From Gemmatimonas sp. (GTDB lineage Bacteria; Gemmatimonadota; Gemmatimonadetes; Gemmatimonadales; Gemmatimonadaceae): a stretch of 32,355 nucleotides of DNA. Positions 21,773 through 29,221 of the stretch are shown one piece after another; position 1 is the stretch's first letter, and every line of letters starts with the position of its first letter. The position numbers were made by a program, and so were the translations under genes. The stretch spans positions 1 through 32,355 of the forward strand of contig NZ_JAJTHI010000003.1 of assembly GCF_021298855.1 (NCBI RefSeq), in the 5' to 3' direction. The notes below the pieces were generated by a model. That model was not told the origin of the DNA, searched no databases, and saw only the letters and a list, made by a program, of their open reading frames with translations.

Positions 21773-23956
21773 ATGTTCGACACGCCTGATGTCGCGCCCG
21801 CGCCCGCGCCGCCGTCTGCCGCCGCCCCGCCACCGAACCTGCACGGCAATCCGGGGCGTGAGGGGGCGTACGGTGTCGATGCCGCGCTGCTGCGCGATCG
21901 GGTCACTGCCGCCATTGGCGACCACTATCTCGTCGGGCGTGAAGTCGGCCGCGGCGGCATGGCGGTGGTGTACGCGGCCGAGGATGTGCGGCTGCAGCGC
22001 AAGGTCGCGCTCAAGGTGCTGCCTCCCGATCTCGCGTTCCGCCCGGATGTGCGCGAGCGGTTCGTGCGCGAGGCGCAGATGGCCGCCCGCCTCAATCACC
22101 CGCACATCGTGCCCATCTACGCCGTGCACGAGGTACCCGGGCTGGTGTGCTTCGCCATGGCGCTGGTGGAGGGGGAGAGTCTGGCCGCGCGCATCCTGCG
22201 CGAGCCGCGTCCGCCGTTCTCCTTCGTGGCGAGCGTGCTGGAGCAGATGGCCGACGCCCTGGCCTACGCCCATGCCTACGGCGTGGTGCATCGTGACATG
22301 AAGCCCGACAACGTGCTGCTCGATCGCGAGTCCGGGCGGGCGCTGGTTACCGACTTCGGCATTGCGCGCGCGGCCGAAAGTGACTCGCGGCTCACGCAAA
22401 CGGGCATCGCCGTGGGAACGCCGGCGTTCATGAGCCCGGAACAGGCCATGGGGGACAAGGAGGTCGACGGGCGCAGTGACGTGTATGCGGTGGGCGTGAT
22501 CGGCTATCTCATGCTGGCTGGCCGCCTGCCGTTCGAGGCGCCCACGACGCCGGCCATGCTCATGCAGCATGTGAGCGACCCCCCGCCGCCGCTGCGCAGC
22601 CTGCGCCCCGACACGCCGCGTGTGCTGGTGGACATTCTGGAGCGCTGCCTCGCGAAGAAGCCCGCCGATCGCTGGGAGAGTGCGCTGCAATTGCGCGACA
22701 CGCTGCGTCGGGTACAGCGCGACGGGTCACTCTCGGCGCCGATGCCATCGGCCGTGCCGCCACTATCCGTCCCGCTACCGGTGCCCGCGCCGCCGGCGCG
22801 GTCCTGGGATTCCGACCGGGACGAACGCGTGGGGTATCGCGCCGAGGACTGGGCGCCACGGCGCGTCAGTGAATCCTCGCCCGCGCCGCGGCAGGCACCG
22901 GCGCCCGGGGCGCTGCCGCCCATGCCGCAGCTGCCGCCGCTCCCCATGGGAGCGGATCGTTCGACCCGGCGTGAGTGGAAGAAGGCCAACCGGGAAGCCG
23001 TGAAGCAGTGGCGCCGGTCGGTGAAGCTGCAGCGCAAGCAGGCGAACGCGGCGTACGTGGCCGAACTCCAGGCGCAACAGGTGGCGGGCCGGATGGCGGG
23101 GGGGGCAGCCAGCACGCCCGCCGTGGTTGCCGACCGCGTGATGCGTTTTCGCACGAGCCTCAAGTGGGTGGGGGCCTCGTCGGCACTCGGGATCGGCAGT
23201 CTCCTCGTGGGGGTGTCGCTGAACGAAGAGATCTTTATCGCGCCCATGCTCGCCGGGCTCGTCGTGGCGTTGGGCAGTCTGGCCGTGGCGGGGCGGCACG
23301 CGCTCCGGCTGCGGCGCTTCGGCATTTCCCCGCTGGCGGCGTTCGGGGATGCGTGGCGTACGGCGCCGGCGGCGCGTGACAACCGGGCGCATCATGTGCG
23401 CCTGGCCGAGTTGCTGGAAAAGACGGCGGGGGGCGGGGTGGCCCAGTCGGCATACGGTGACCTGGTGCGCAACGCCTGCGACGACCGGCTCGTGATTGCC
23501 GAGATCGTGTCGAAGCTGTCGCCGGAGGATCAGGCGCTGGTGCCCGATGTCGACCCCACGGCCGATGCGCTGCTCGAGCGCATTGGCGGGTTGGCGAACG
23601 GCCTCGAACGGCTCGATCGTGACTTGCCCCGTGGCGCACTGACCGATCTGGCCGCGCGCCTTGCCGCCGTGGAAGCGGAGCCGCTCACCAGCCCCGATCG
23701 TGAGCGCCGTCTGACGCTGCTCATGCGTCAGCGCGCCTCGCTCGACGACTTGCAGTCGCGCCGTGAAACCATGCGCCGGCAGATCGACAGCGCGAGCATG
23801 GCGCTGCGTTCGTTGCGCCTCGACCTCGTGAAGCTGCGCACGATGGGGATGCACGCGTCCGCGGATGACGTAACCAGCGCCACACAGGAAGCGCGAGCGG
23901 TGTCGCGCGAACTGGGATACGTGCTCGAGGCGGCGGAGGAGAGCCGGCGACTGTAG
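21773..23956 (+). CDS. Membrane-anchored Ser/Thr protein kinase with helical tail (paralogue 2)
   Basis: A 727-residue kinase with the same order of parts as its upstream neighbour. A Pro/Ala-rich head (1-35) leads to the kinase domain (about 52-315) with GRGGMA, K81, HRDMKPDN (D175), DFG (194-196) and SPEQ. A long Pro- and Arg-rich linker follows, then two hydrophobic helices (about 466-484 and 489-510) and a helical tail (about 535-727). The tail matches that of paralogue 1 in several blocks, for example LRLDLVKLRT against VRLDLVRLRT and SPEDQALVPDV against PAEDRQRIPDV. GGGGAG at 21761-21766, 6 bases before the ATG, gives a strong ribosome site. Kinase activity is expected; the shared tail may mediate pairing of the two kinases. 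Confidence 0.9.
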   Translation: MFDTPDVAPAPAPPSAAAPPPNLHGNPGREGAYGVDAALLRDRVTAAIGDHYLVGREVGRGGMAVVYAAEDVRLQRKVALKVLPPDLAFRPDVRERFVREAQMAARLNHPHIVPIYAVHEVPGLVCFAMALVEGESLAARILREPRPPFSFVASVLEQMADALAYAHAYGVVHRDMKPDNVLLDRESGRALVTDFGIARAAESDSRLTQTGIAVGTPAFMSPEQAMGDKEVDGRSDVYAVGVIGYLMLAGRLPFEAPTTPAMLMQHVSDPPPPLRSLRPDTPRVLVDILERCLAKKPADRWESALQLRDTLRRVQRDGSLSAPMPSAVPPLSVPLPVPAPPARSWDSDRDERVGYRAEDWAPRRVSESSPAPRQAPAPGALPPMPQLPPLPMGADRSTRREWKKANREAVKQWRRSVKLQRKQANAAYVAELQAQQVAGRMAGGAASTPAVVADRVMRFRTSLKWVGASSALGIGSLLVGVSLNEEIFIAPMLAGLVVALGSLAVAGRHALRLRRFGISPLAAFGDAWRTAPAARDNRAHHVRLAELLEKTAGGGVAQSAYGDLVRNACDDRLVIAEIVSKLSPEDQALVPDVDPTADALLERIGGLANGLERLDRDLPRGALTDLAARLAAVEAEPLTSPDRERRLTLLMRQRASLDDLQSRRETMRRQIDSASMALRSLRLDLVKLRTMGMHASADDVTSATQEARAVSRELGYVLEAAEESRRL

Positions 23957-24000
23957 GGTCCGTGGGTGCGGAGCGGGGGGGCCTCAACGGCTCGGCGCGA

Positions 24001-24468
24001 CTACGTCGCGTCGCGATCCAGCGCTTCCAGCGCTTCCAGCGCGGCGACATCCGCGAGGTCCTGCGGTCGGGCGGTTGCCCGCTTGTTGCGGATCAGGTCC
24101 GCTCGCCCGAGCATGGCGACGTGCATCGAATCGAGCGACGCCTCGACGCGCCGGGACCATGCCTCGTCGAACTCGACGCCCCACAGTCGCGTCAGCAGGT
24201 CCACGCGATTGGGTGCTCGTCCCAACTGGATCACGCGATCGTCGGCCGTGAAGTCGTTGGCCGTGAGCCCGAGGCTGCCAAACCCGAATGCCTCGAGTGC
24301 GGCCACGATGCGCGCGCCATTCTCGGGAGTGGCGCGCACGTAGAGATCCAGATCTTCGGTGTACCGCGGGTACCCGTGGAACGCGACCGCGTGACCACCG
24401 GCAACGAGAAAGTCAGCGCCGTGGGCGATCAACAATGCGAGCAACTCGCGCAAGTCCTCGTCCAGCAT
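24001..24468 (-). CDS. Nucleotidyltransferase-fold protein (AbiEii/MNT-like)
   Basis: A 155-residue protein of the minimal nucleotidyltransferase superfamily. It has the signature VAGGHAVAFHG (G24-G25) followed by TEDLDLYV with the metal-binding D39 and D41, then a helical region with GRAPNRVDLLT and a C-terminal ALGRADLIRNKRATAR block often seen in this group. Related proteins are toxins or antitoxins that add nucleotides to RNA or protein, or are uncharacterised. The ATG at 24468 is chosen because it begins the typical first helix; the open frame upstream is shared with the overlapping partner gene. This gene starts inside the partner (56-base overlap), so the two are translationally linked. 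Whether it is a toxin is not shown by the sequence. Confidence 0.8.
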   Translation of the reverse strand: MLDEDLRELLALLIAHGADFLVAGGHAVAFHGYPRYTEDLDLYVRATPENGARIVAALEAFGFGSLGLTANDFTADDRVIQLGRAPNRVDLLTRLWGVEFDEAWSRRVEASLDSMHVAMLGRADLIRNKRATARPQDLADVAALEALEALDRDAT

Positions 24469-24607
24469 CGCCCAGTCGTTTGCGGTGGGTCTGTTGCATG
24501 TGCAGCAGCCGATCCAGGCGGGCCTGCGGCGACAGTCGCCGGAGCGCGTCGCGGTCGGCAGCGGCTGCCGCGTCATGCGTGGGGTACACGATGACAATCC
24601 GTTCCAT
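24413..24607 (-). CDS. Small partner of the nucleotidyltransferase
   Basis: A 64-residue protein, MERIVIVYPTHDAAAAADRD at the start, then RRLSPQARLDRLLHMQQTHR. It has one short beta strand followed by charged helices. Small proteins of this kind, with an 'AxxADRExxxxLSPxxRL' helix, are often found just ahead of nucleotidyltransferase genes. I know the pairing but no proven function, so an antitoxin role is a guess. Its last 56 bases overlap the nucleotidyltransferase gene in another frame. A TACATT -10 box ends 6 bases before the ATG and no Shine-Dalgarno spacing is available, so the transcript is probably leaderless. Confidence 0.65.
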   Translation of the reverse strand: MERIVIVYPTHDAAAAADRDALRRLSPQARLDRLLHMQQTHRKRLGDAGRGLARVARIVDRPRR

Positions 24608-24613
24608 CCTTGA

Positions 24614-24619
24614 AATGTA
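24614..24619 (-). promoter_or_regulatory. -10 box of a probable leaderless transcript for the nucleotidyltransferase pair
   Basis: On the minus strand this reads TACATT and ends 6 bases before the ATG at 24607. The geometry is identical to that at nadE and the PBP gene. No -35 element is recognisable. Confidence 0.45.
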
Positions 24620-24647
24620 GCATTCGCCGCGATTGGCTGGAGGCGTC

Positions 24648-24830
24648 GTGACCACGAACATGGGCGACCGCCTCTCGGCCGCCCTCGCCGACCGCCATCG
24701 CCTCGAGCGCGAGCTCGGCGCCCACGACATGGCGCCCGTCCGGCTCGTGCACGAGAAGGTAGTCGGCCGTGGCGTCGTCATCGGCGCAGAGGTGGCGTGC
24801 GGCGGACCAGGCGGGGCGCTGTCGCGCTAG
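24648..24830 (+). pseudogene. N-terminal relic of a Ser/Thr protein kinase
   Basis: A 60-codon frame starting at GTG 24648, with GGAGG at 24639-24643, encodes a kinase N-terminus: MGDRLSAALADRHRLERELG, then AHDMAPVRLVHEKVVGRGVV. Typical kinases of this phylum read ...LADRYRIERELGAGGMATVYLAHD..., so the glycine loop has decayed (GAGGMATVY became GAHDMAPVR), and the frame loses homology soon after and stops at 24830. The catalytic lysine, HRD and DFG are absent. I infer a truncated, decayed copy. It diverges from the nucleotidyltransferase pair and its end overlaps the 3' end of the TPR gene. A functional small protein cannot be excluded, since the start region looks intact. Confidence 0.6.
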
Positions 24831-25129
24831 CCGTACCGTTCCTCGAATTCCTGCACCATGCTGCCGTGCCCGTATCGTGTGGCCGCATCGATGCCCTTGG
24901 CGGCCGCCGCGCGCGCCTCTTCGTGGCGCCCCAGCGCGGTGAGCGTGTCGGCGTAGCGCAGCCACCCGTTGCCTTCGTCGTCGTAGCTGGCGAGGTATGC
25001 CTGCAGTTCCGTCGCGGCTTCCTCGTGCAGATTGGCCTTGAGCAGCTCGTTGGCGAGGCCGAAGCGCACGAGGGCATTGCCTGGCTGGCGCGCCGCCATG
25101 GCGCGCATGGTGGCAAGTCGATCGGTCAT
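24827..25129 (-). CDS. Small TPR-repeat protein
   Basis: A 100-residue, all-helical protein with tetratricopeptide-like pairs: PGNALVRFGLANELLKANLH followed by EEAATELQAYLASY, and NGWLRYADTLTALGRHEEAR followed by AAAAKGIDAA. No signal peptide is present, so it is a cytoplasmic scaffold of two to three repeats with no enzymatic part. The ATG at 25129 opens directly with the first helix. It follows the alpha/beta hydrolase gene on the same strand after 72 bases and may share its transcript. The partner is unknown. Confidence 0.75.
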   Translation of the reverse strand: MTDRLATMRAMAARQPGNALVRFGLANELLKANLHEEAATELQAYLASYDDEGNGWLRYADTLTALGRHEEARAAAAKGIDAATRYGHGSMVQEFEERYG

Positions 25130-25201
25130 GATGGGCCGTGAAAGAGTGGAGTGGGGGGCGACGGGGAGTCGATGGGAACCTGAGGGGCAGGCGACAGCGG
25201 C

Positions 25202-26056
25202 TCAGCGGGCAATGAGCTCGCCCACGAGGGTGCCGAGTCGGTCGGGCGCTTCTTCGGGGGCCACGTGGGCCACCCCCGGCAACGTGTGTACGCCGACGGT
25301 GTTGCCGGTGGCGGTACGGAGCCACTCCACGAGTCGTTCACTGCGCGCGGCATTGAGAAACGGATCGTGTTCCCCCAGCACGAGTGCGGTGGGGCAGCGC
25401 AGCGCGCCGGGGGCGAGCGCCGCCACCGTGTCGCCGCGCGATTGCCCAAGCGCGCGGAGCTGGGCGCAGGCCGCGTCGCGGCCGTCGCGCTGGCGGAAGG
25501 GCATGAGGTACACATCGAGCGATCGCGCGCCGACATCGCGGTGGGCGAAACAGGGGAGGAGTGCCGCGTGCAGCGCCGAGGCCACCCACGACGGGGCGAT
25601 GCGCTGCCAGAGCCAGACGAGCGACGCCACCCGACGCACCTTGCGGTTGAGCAGCGCTTCGTCGGCGCGCGCCGCCAGCAGCGTCGGGTTCACCAGCATG
25701 AGTTGGGCGATGCGCTCAGGGTGTTCGTGCGCCACGCGCGCGGCCACGGCGGCGCCCATGCCATGGCCCACGAGCATGACCTGCTGCACGCCCATGATGT
25801 CGAGCAGCTGCTCCAGCCGCTCCGCATGCGCGGCCACGGTCATGGCGGCGGAGCCGGGCGGGTCGCTGCGGCCGTGCCCCAGCAGGTCGAGCACCAGCAC
25901 CCGGTGCCCCTTGGGGAGCCGCGGGAGCACGTCCTGCCACAGGTGGGAGGAGGTGAACGATCCGTGCACCAGCACGATGGGGTGCCCCGTGCCGCGCTGC
26001 CCGAAGGCATAGCAGTACAACCGGACCCCATCGAGGTCCACGAACTCGCCGCGCAT
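25202..26056 (-). CDS. Alpha/beta-hydrolase-fold protein without the nucleophile serine
   Basis: A 284-residue cytoplasmic alpha/beta hydrolase. It has the oxyanion-region HGSFTSS, LDLLGHGRSDPPG, an acid D231 in LGEHDPF and H264 in GVAHVAP. The nucleophile elbow, normally G-x-S-x-G, reads GHGMG with Gly at position 99 (codon GGC, not one base from AGC-type noise alone). The other triad members and the lid helices are intact, so the fold is sound but ordinary Ser-dependent hydrolysis should not be possible. It may be a binding protein, use another nucleophile, or be a lyase-like member. It is upstream of the TPR gene on the same strand and 152 bases downstream of the Spy-like gene. Confidence 0.85.
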   Translation of the reverse strand: MRGEFVDLDGVRLYCYAFGQRGTGHPIVLVHGSFTSSHLWQDVLPRLPKGHRVLVLDLLGHGRSDPPGSAAMTVAAHAERLEQLLDIMGVQQVMLVGHGMGAAVAARVAHEHPERIAQLMLVNPTLLAARADEALLNRKVRRVASLVWLWQRIAPSWVASALHAALLPCFAHRDVGARSLDVYLMPFRQRDGRDAACAQLRALGQSRGDTVAALAPGALRCPTALVLGEHDPFLNAARSERLVEWLRTATGNTVGVHTLPGVAHVAPEEAPDRLGTLVGELIAR

Positions 26057-26129
26057 TCAGCGGCGCTCGCCTGCGAAGACGGCCCTGGCTGCCATGATGG
26101 CCGAACGCTAATGCCGGCAACGGCACAGG

Positions 26130-26171
26130 GGCACCGGCGATGTTGCCGATGCCCCCGTGGTCGCCGGTGCC
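26130..26171 (-). terminator. Long hairpin after the Spy-like gene
   Basis: GGCACCGGCGA (26130-26140) and TCGCCGGTGCC (26161-26171) form a perfect 11-bp stem around a 20-base loop that itself can fold. It lies 37 bases beyond the stop of the minus-strand Spy-like gene, in the gap before the hydrolase gene. There is no T-run, so its terminator role is likely but unproven. Confidence 0.4.
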
Positions 26172-26208
26172 GTGGGGACGGCGCCGGGATGTCTCCGCCG
26201 TCCGCGGC

Positions 26209-26607
26209 TCAGCGGCCCCCGCGGCGCCCCTGCGGCATGTTCTTGAGATTCTCGTCGAACTTCGCCTTGTCGGCGTCGCTGGTGAGCAGCGCCTTGAGGG
26301 CGTCGTTGCGCTCGGCGTTCATCTTCTGCATCTGCTCGCGCATGCTGGCCATGTCGCCACTGCCGGAGCGGGCGGCCTGCATGGCTTCCATCTGCTTGCG
26401 CATGCCCTGCATGATGAGGGTGTCGGCCTTGGCCGACTGGTCTGCCGACAGGGTAATGCCCCGAAAGAGCATGTCCTTCTGGCGGGCGAGACGCTGTTCG
26501 GGGGACATTTGCCCCATACCGCCGCCCGGGGGACCGCCCTGGGCGAGGGCCGGGGTGGCAATGGCGAGTGCCGCAACGGCGGCCAGGGCACGCAGGGTGG
26601 TCTTCAT
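26209..26607 (-). CDS. Spy/CpxP-like periplasmic protein
   Basis: A 132-residue exported protein. A clear signal peptide (AAVAALAIATPALAQ) is followed by a Gly/Pro/Met-rich stretch and helices containing an LTxxQ-type motif (ITLSADQSAKADTL), the mark of the Spy/CpxP/ZraP family of periplasmic chaperones and stress or metal sensors. A Met- and Gln-rich helix (MRKQMEAMQAARSGSGDMAS) and a basic tail (RRGGR) complete it. The usual length of this family is 140-170 residues, so it is short but complete. The ATG at 26607 starts the signal peptide; the frame open far upstream is noise. Chaperone function is inferred from the family. Confidence 0.75.
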   Translation of the reverse strand: MKTTLRALAAVAALAIATPALAQGGPPGGGMGQMSPEQRLARQKDMLFRGITLSADQSAKADTLIMQGMRKQMEAMQAARSGSGDMASMREQMQKMNAERNDALKALLTSDADKAKFDENLKNMPQGRRGGR

Positions 26608-26752
26608 GGACGGAGTCGGTGACTGGGAAGGGCTGGAGCGCCGACGCCCGTGCGTCGGGTGCCGCGCTGTGGGGTGAGACGTACGAGGGCGCGCGTTCGT
26701 TAATCGGGCGGGCCAATGGCGTGCCGCCTCTGGCGGACCCGCGAAATGATCG

Positions 26753-26758
26753 TACAAT
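26753..26758 (+). promoter_or_regulatory. -10 box close to the start of the toroid-like gene
   Basis: TACAAT ends 9 bases before the GTG at 26768, with no Shine-Dalgarno sequence between. This fits a leaderless or nearly leaderless transcript and supports GTG 26768 over the ATG at 26789. Confidence 0.4.
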
Positions 26759-26767
26759 TGCGGAATT

Positions 26768-27973
26768 GTGACGATCCCCCCCTCCCCGATGCCGCCGGCC
26801 GGCAGTGACGCGATTCTGGTTCCCGGCGAACTGACGGTGCCGCGGCAGGTGTTCGTGCCGCCTCCGCCGCCACCGATGCCGGTGACCGTGCCGATTTCGT
26901 GGCTGCTGGTGAATGGGTCGCCGGCGGTGCAACTCCGTGCCTGGCGTGATGTTGCGCTGCAGAGTCCGCCTGCAGGGCGCTGGGGGCTACTGCCGTACGC
27001 GAGCACAGCGGGCTGGTATCTGCTGGGGACGCAGGACCACGACGGCACGTGGCCGGGCGGCATGCTGGCGATGCCCACGGGCACGTCGCTGCAGGGGGTG
27101 GGCACCATTCCCGCGTTTCGGCGTCTGCTCGAACTGGGGTGGGATGTGGATGCTCCGGGGATGGCGGCAACCCGGCGCCTGCTGTTCCGGCTGTTGGCCG
27201 AGGACAACGACCCTACCCTTCTGGCTGAGTTGCGTCCCGCGGACGACGACGAGGAGCTGGTGCGCCGGGGGCGTCTGCTGTTGCGCGAGGCGGCGGCGGC
27301 GGCGCTGGCGCACGCCGGCTTCGAGGCGGACCCACGTTTGCGGGGGGCGGCACGCCGGCTCATTGACCGGGTGCATGGGTTCCTCAAGTCACCGCAGGCG
27401 CAGAAGCCCTGGGTCCGGATCGGCAACCAGCACGTGCTCCCACCGGAGGTGGCGATGCCGTCGTTCCACCTGCTGGTGATGCTGAGTTACATGCCGCAGT
27501 TTTGCAGCGAGCACTATCACTTCATGGATCTGCTCTTCAAGTGGCTTACGCAGCCGTGGCCGCGGCAGGTTCCGATGCAGCAGGTGGGGGAGCATCTCGT
27601 CGAGCAGTCGCACTACGTGCTGGGGGATTTCCTGACCACGCGCAGTGCGCTCGACGGGGACATGCCCAGCGCGCTGGCGTGGCTGGAAGCGATGGCTCGC
27701 CTGGGGTGGCTGCCGAGGCAGGAGGGGTGGGTGAAGCTGCTCGACCGCACCCTCGATGACCGCAAGCGCGGGGTGTGGACGCCGCCGCGCTCGGTGGTGA
27801 TGCCGGCGCAGGTGCCGGTGTGGTCGTGGCCGGTCCTGCCGCTGCACGATGGTGCGGCCGAGTCTGCTGGTGAGGCGGGGGCTGTTCGCGAGGCCACGGG
27901 GCTGTCGGCCGACGTCACGTTCCGTCTGGGGCTGGTGGCGAGGCTGGCTGGCCGGACGATCGAGCTGGGGTGA
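26768..27973 (+). CDS. Uncharacterised protein resembling alpha/alpha-toroid (terpene cyclase-like) proteins
   Basis: A 401-residue protein without signal peptide. A Pro-rich head (residues 5-37) leads to PISWLLVNGSPAVQLRAWRD and GWYLLGTQDHDGTWPGGML, the second being much like the QxxxGxW repeats of squalene-cyclase and prenyltransferase toroids. Mid-protein helices contain NQHVLPPEVAMPSFHLLV and SEHYHFMDLLFKWLTQPWP, and the C-terminal third has RTLDDRKRGVWTPP. I recognise no named family and no clear catalytic DxDD, so enzyme activity is not claimed. It has its own promoter-like TACAAT and lies divergent from the Spy-like gene. A conserved hypothetical with a toroid-like helical fold is the fairest description. 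Confidence 0.6.
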   Translation: MTIPPSPMPPAGSDAILVPGELTVPRQVFVPPPPPPMPVTVPISWLLVNGSPAVQLRAWRDVALQSPPAGRWGLLPYASTAGWYLLGTQDHDGTWPGGMLAMPTGTSLQGVGTIPAFRRLLELGWDVDAPGMAATRRLLFRLLAEDNDPTLLAELRPADDDEELVRRGRLLLREAAAAALAHAGFEADPRLRGAARRLIDRVHGFLKSPQAQKPWVRIGNQHVLPPEVAMPSFHLLVMLSYMPQFCSEHYHFMDLLFKWLTQPWPRQVPMQQVGEHLVEQSHYVLGDFLTTRSALDGDMPSALAWLEAMARLGWLPRQEGWVKLLDRTLDDRKRGVWTPPRSVVMPAQVPVWSWPVLPLHDGAAESAGEAGAVREATGLSADVTFRLGLVARLAGRTIELG

Positions 27974-28021
27974 TCGTCCCCCGGTGTGTGGTGTTCGTCC
28001 CCACCTGCCGAGCGAGGGTGT

Positions 28022-28027
28022 TATCTT
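28022..28027 (+). promoter_or_regulatory. -10 candidate for the DEAD-box gene
   Basis: TATCTT ends 12 bases before the ATG at 28040; the same hexamer (GTTATCTTTC) is found before nadE on the other strand. There is no ribosome binding site in the short gap, so the leader is at most a few bases. Confidence 0.4.
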
Positions 28028-28039
28028 TCCCGGCTACAC

Positions 28040-29200
28040 ATGACAGTCATCGATCCTGATACGCTTGTCGGCGATGTGACCTTCGCCGATCTGGGGCTGG
28101 CGCAGCCCCTGTTGGATGCCCTGCACGAGGCGGGGTATGAGCGCCCTACACCCATCCAGCGTGAGGCAATTCCGCTGGCGCTCACGGGGCGCGACCTCAT
28201 CGGTCTGGCGCAGACCGGCACCGGCAAGACCGCCAGCTTCACGCTGCCGGTGGTGCATCGGCTCATTGGTGGGCCGCGGCGAACCCGGGTGCTGGTGCTG
28301 ACCCCCACCCGCGAGCTGTGCCTGCAGGTGGAGGAGAGCGTGCGCAAGTACTCCCAGTACGCGCCGGTGGATGTGATTCCGGTGTACGGCGGGGTGGGGT
28401 ACGAGCCGCAGGAGCGCGCCTTGCGCAACGGCGTGGACGTGGTGGTGGCCACCCCCGGCCGCCTGCTCGATCACCTCGAGAAGCGCAACGTGGACTTCAC
28501 GTATCTGGAGACGCTGGTGCTCGACGAGGCGGACCGCATGCTCGACATGGGGTTTGCGCCGCAGATCAATCGCATCGTGGACCAGATCCCACGCTATCGC
28601 CAGACGTTGCTCTTTTCGGCGACGATGCCACCGGAAGTGGAGGCGCTGGGGCGCAAGTATCTGCGCAAGCCGGTGGTGGTGCAGGTGGGGCGGCGCTCGA
28701 GTGCGGCGACGACGGTGACGCACGCCGTGTATCCGGTGCCGCGGCACCGAAAGAACGACCTGCTCGTGCACCTGCTCACGAAGGCGTCGCACGACTCGGT
28801 GCTGGTGTTCACGCGCACGAAGAGCGGCGCCGACCGGGTGGTGCGCGATCTCGAGCGCGCCGGGGTGAAGGCGGGCGCGATGCACGCCGACAAGTCGCAG
28901 CGCGAGCGCATGGCCGCGCTGGAGGACTTCAAGAGCGGCAAGCTGCGGGTGCTGGTGGCGACGGACATTGCGCAGCGCGGCCTCGACATCAGCGGCATCA
29001 CGCACGTGATCAACTTCGACGTCCCGCAGCAGCCGGAGGACTACGTGCACCGGATCGGGCGCACGGGTCGCGCGGCGAGCACCGGCGATGCGTACACGTT
29101 CATGAGCGCCGAAGAGATCGGGATGGTGCGCACGATCGAGCGCACGATCGGGCAGGAGATCCCGCGCGTGTCGGTCCCGGGGTTCGATTTCGGGACGTGA
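28040..29200 (+). CDS. DEAD-box ATP-dependent RNA helicase
   Basis: A 386-residue RhlE-like RNA helicase that unwinds RNA duplexes with ATP, probably in ribosome assembly or RNA decay. All core motifs are present: the Q motif (F15...PTPIQ at 36-40), motif I AQTGTGKT (57-64), PTREL, TPGR, DEAD (162-165), SAT, and in the second RecA domain ARG-finger motif VI HRIGRTGR (337-344). It ends 42 residues later, with no basic or Arg/Gly-rich tail as in the longer RhlE/SrmB proteins, so substrate recruitment must come from the core or partners. The ATG at 28040 is preferred; the open frame from 27986 has no typical sequence. It stands alone and is followed by the convergent pseudopilin gene. Confidence 0.95.
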   Translation: MTVIDPDTLVGDVTFADLGLAQPLLDALHEAGYERPTPIQREAIPLALTGRDLIGLAQTGTGKTASFTLPVVHRLIGGPRRTRVLVLTPTRELCLQVEESVRKYSQYAPVDVIPVYGGVGYEPQERALRNGVDVVVATPGRLLDHLEKRNVDFTYLETLVLDEADRMLDMGFAPQINRIVDQIPRYRQTLLFSATMPPEVEALGRKYLRKPVVVQVGRRSSAATTVTHAVYPVPRHRKNDLLVHLLTKASHDSVLVFTRTKSGADRVVRDLERAGVKAGAMHADKSQRERMAALEDFKSGKLRVLVATDIAQRGLDISGITHVINFDVPQQPEDYVHRIGRTGRAASTGDAYTFMSAEEIGMVRTIERTIGQEIPRVSVPGFDFGT

Positions 29201-29221
29201 GGGCGGGGCGGGTGCGGTGGT

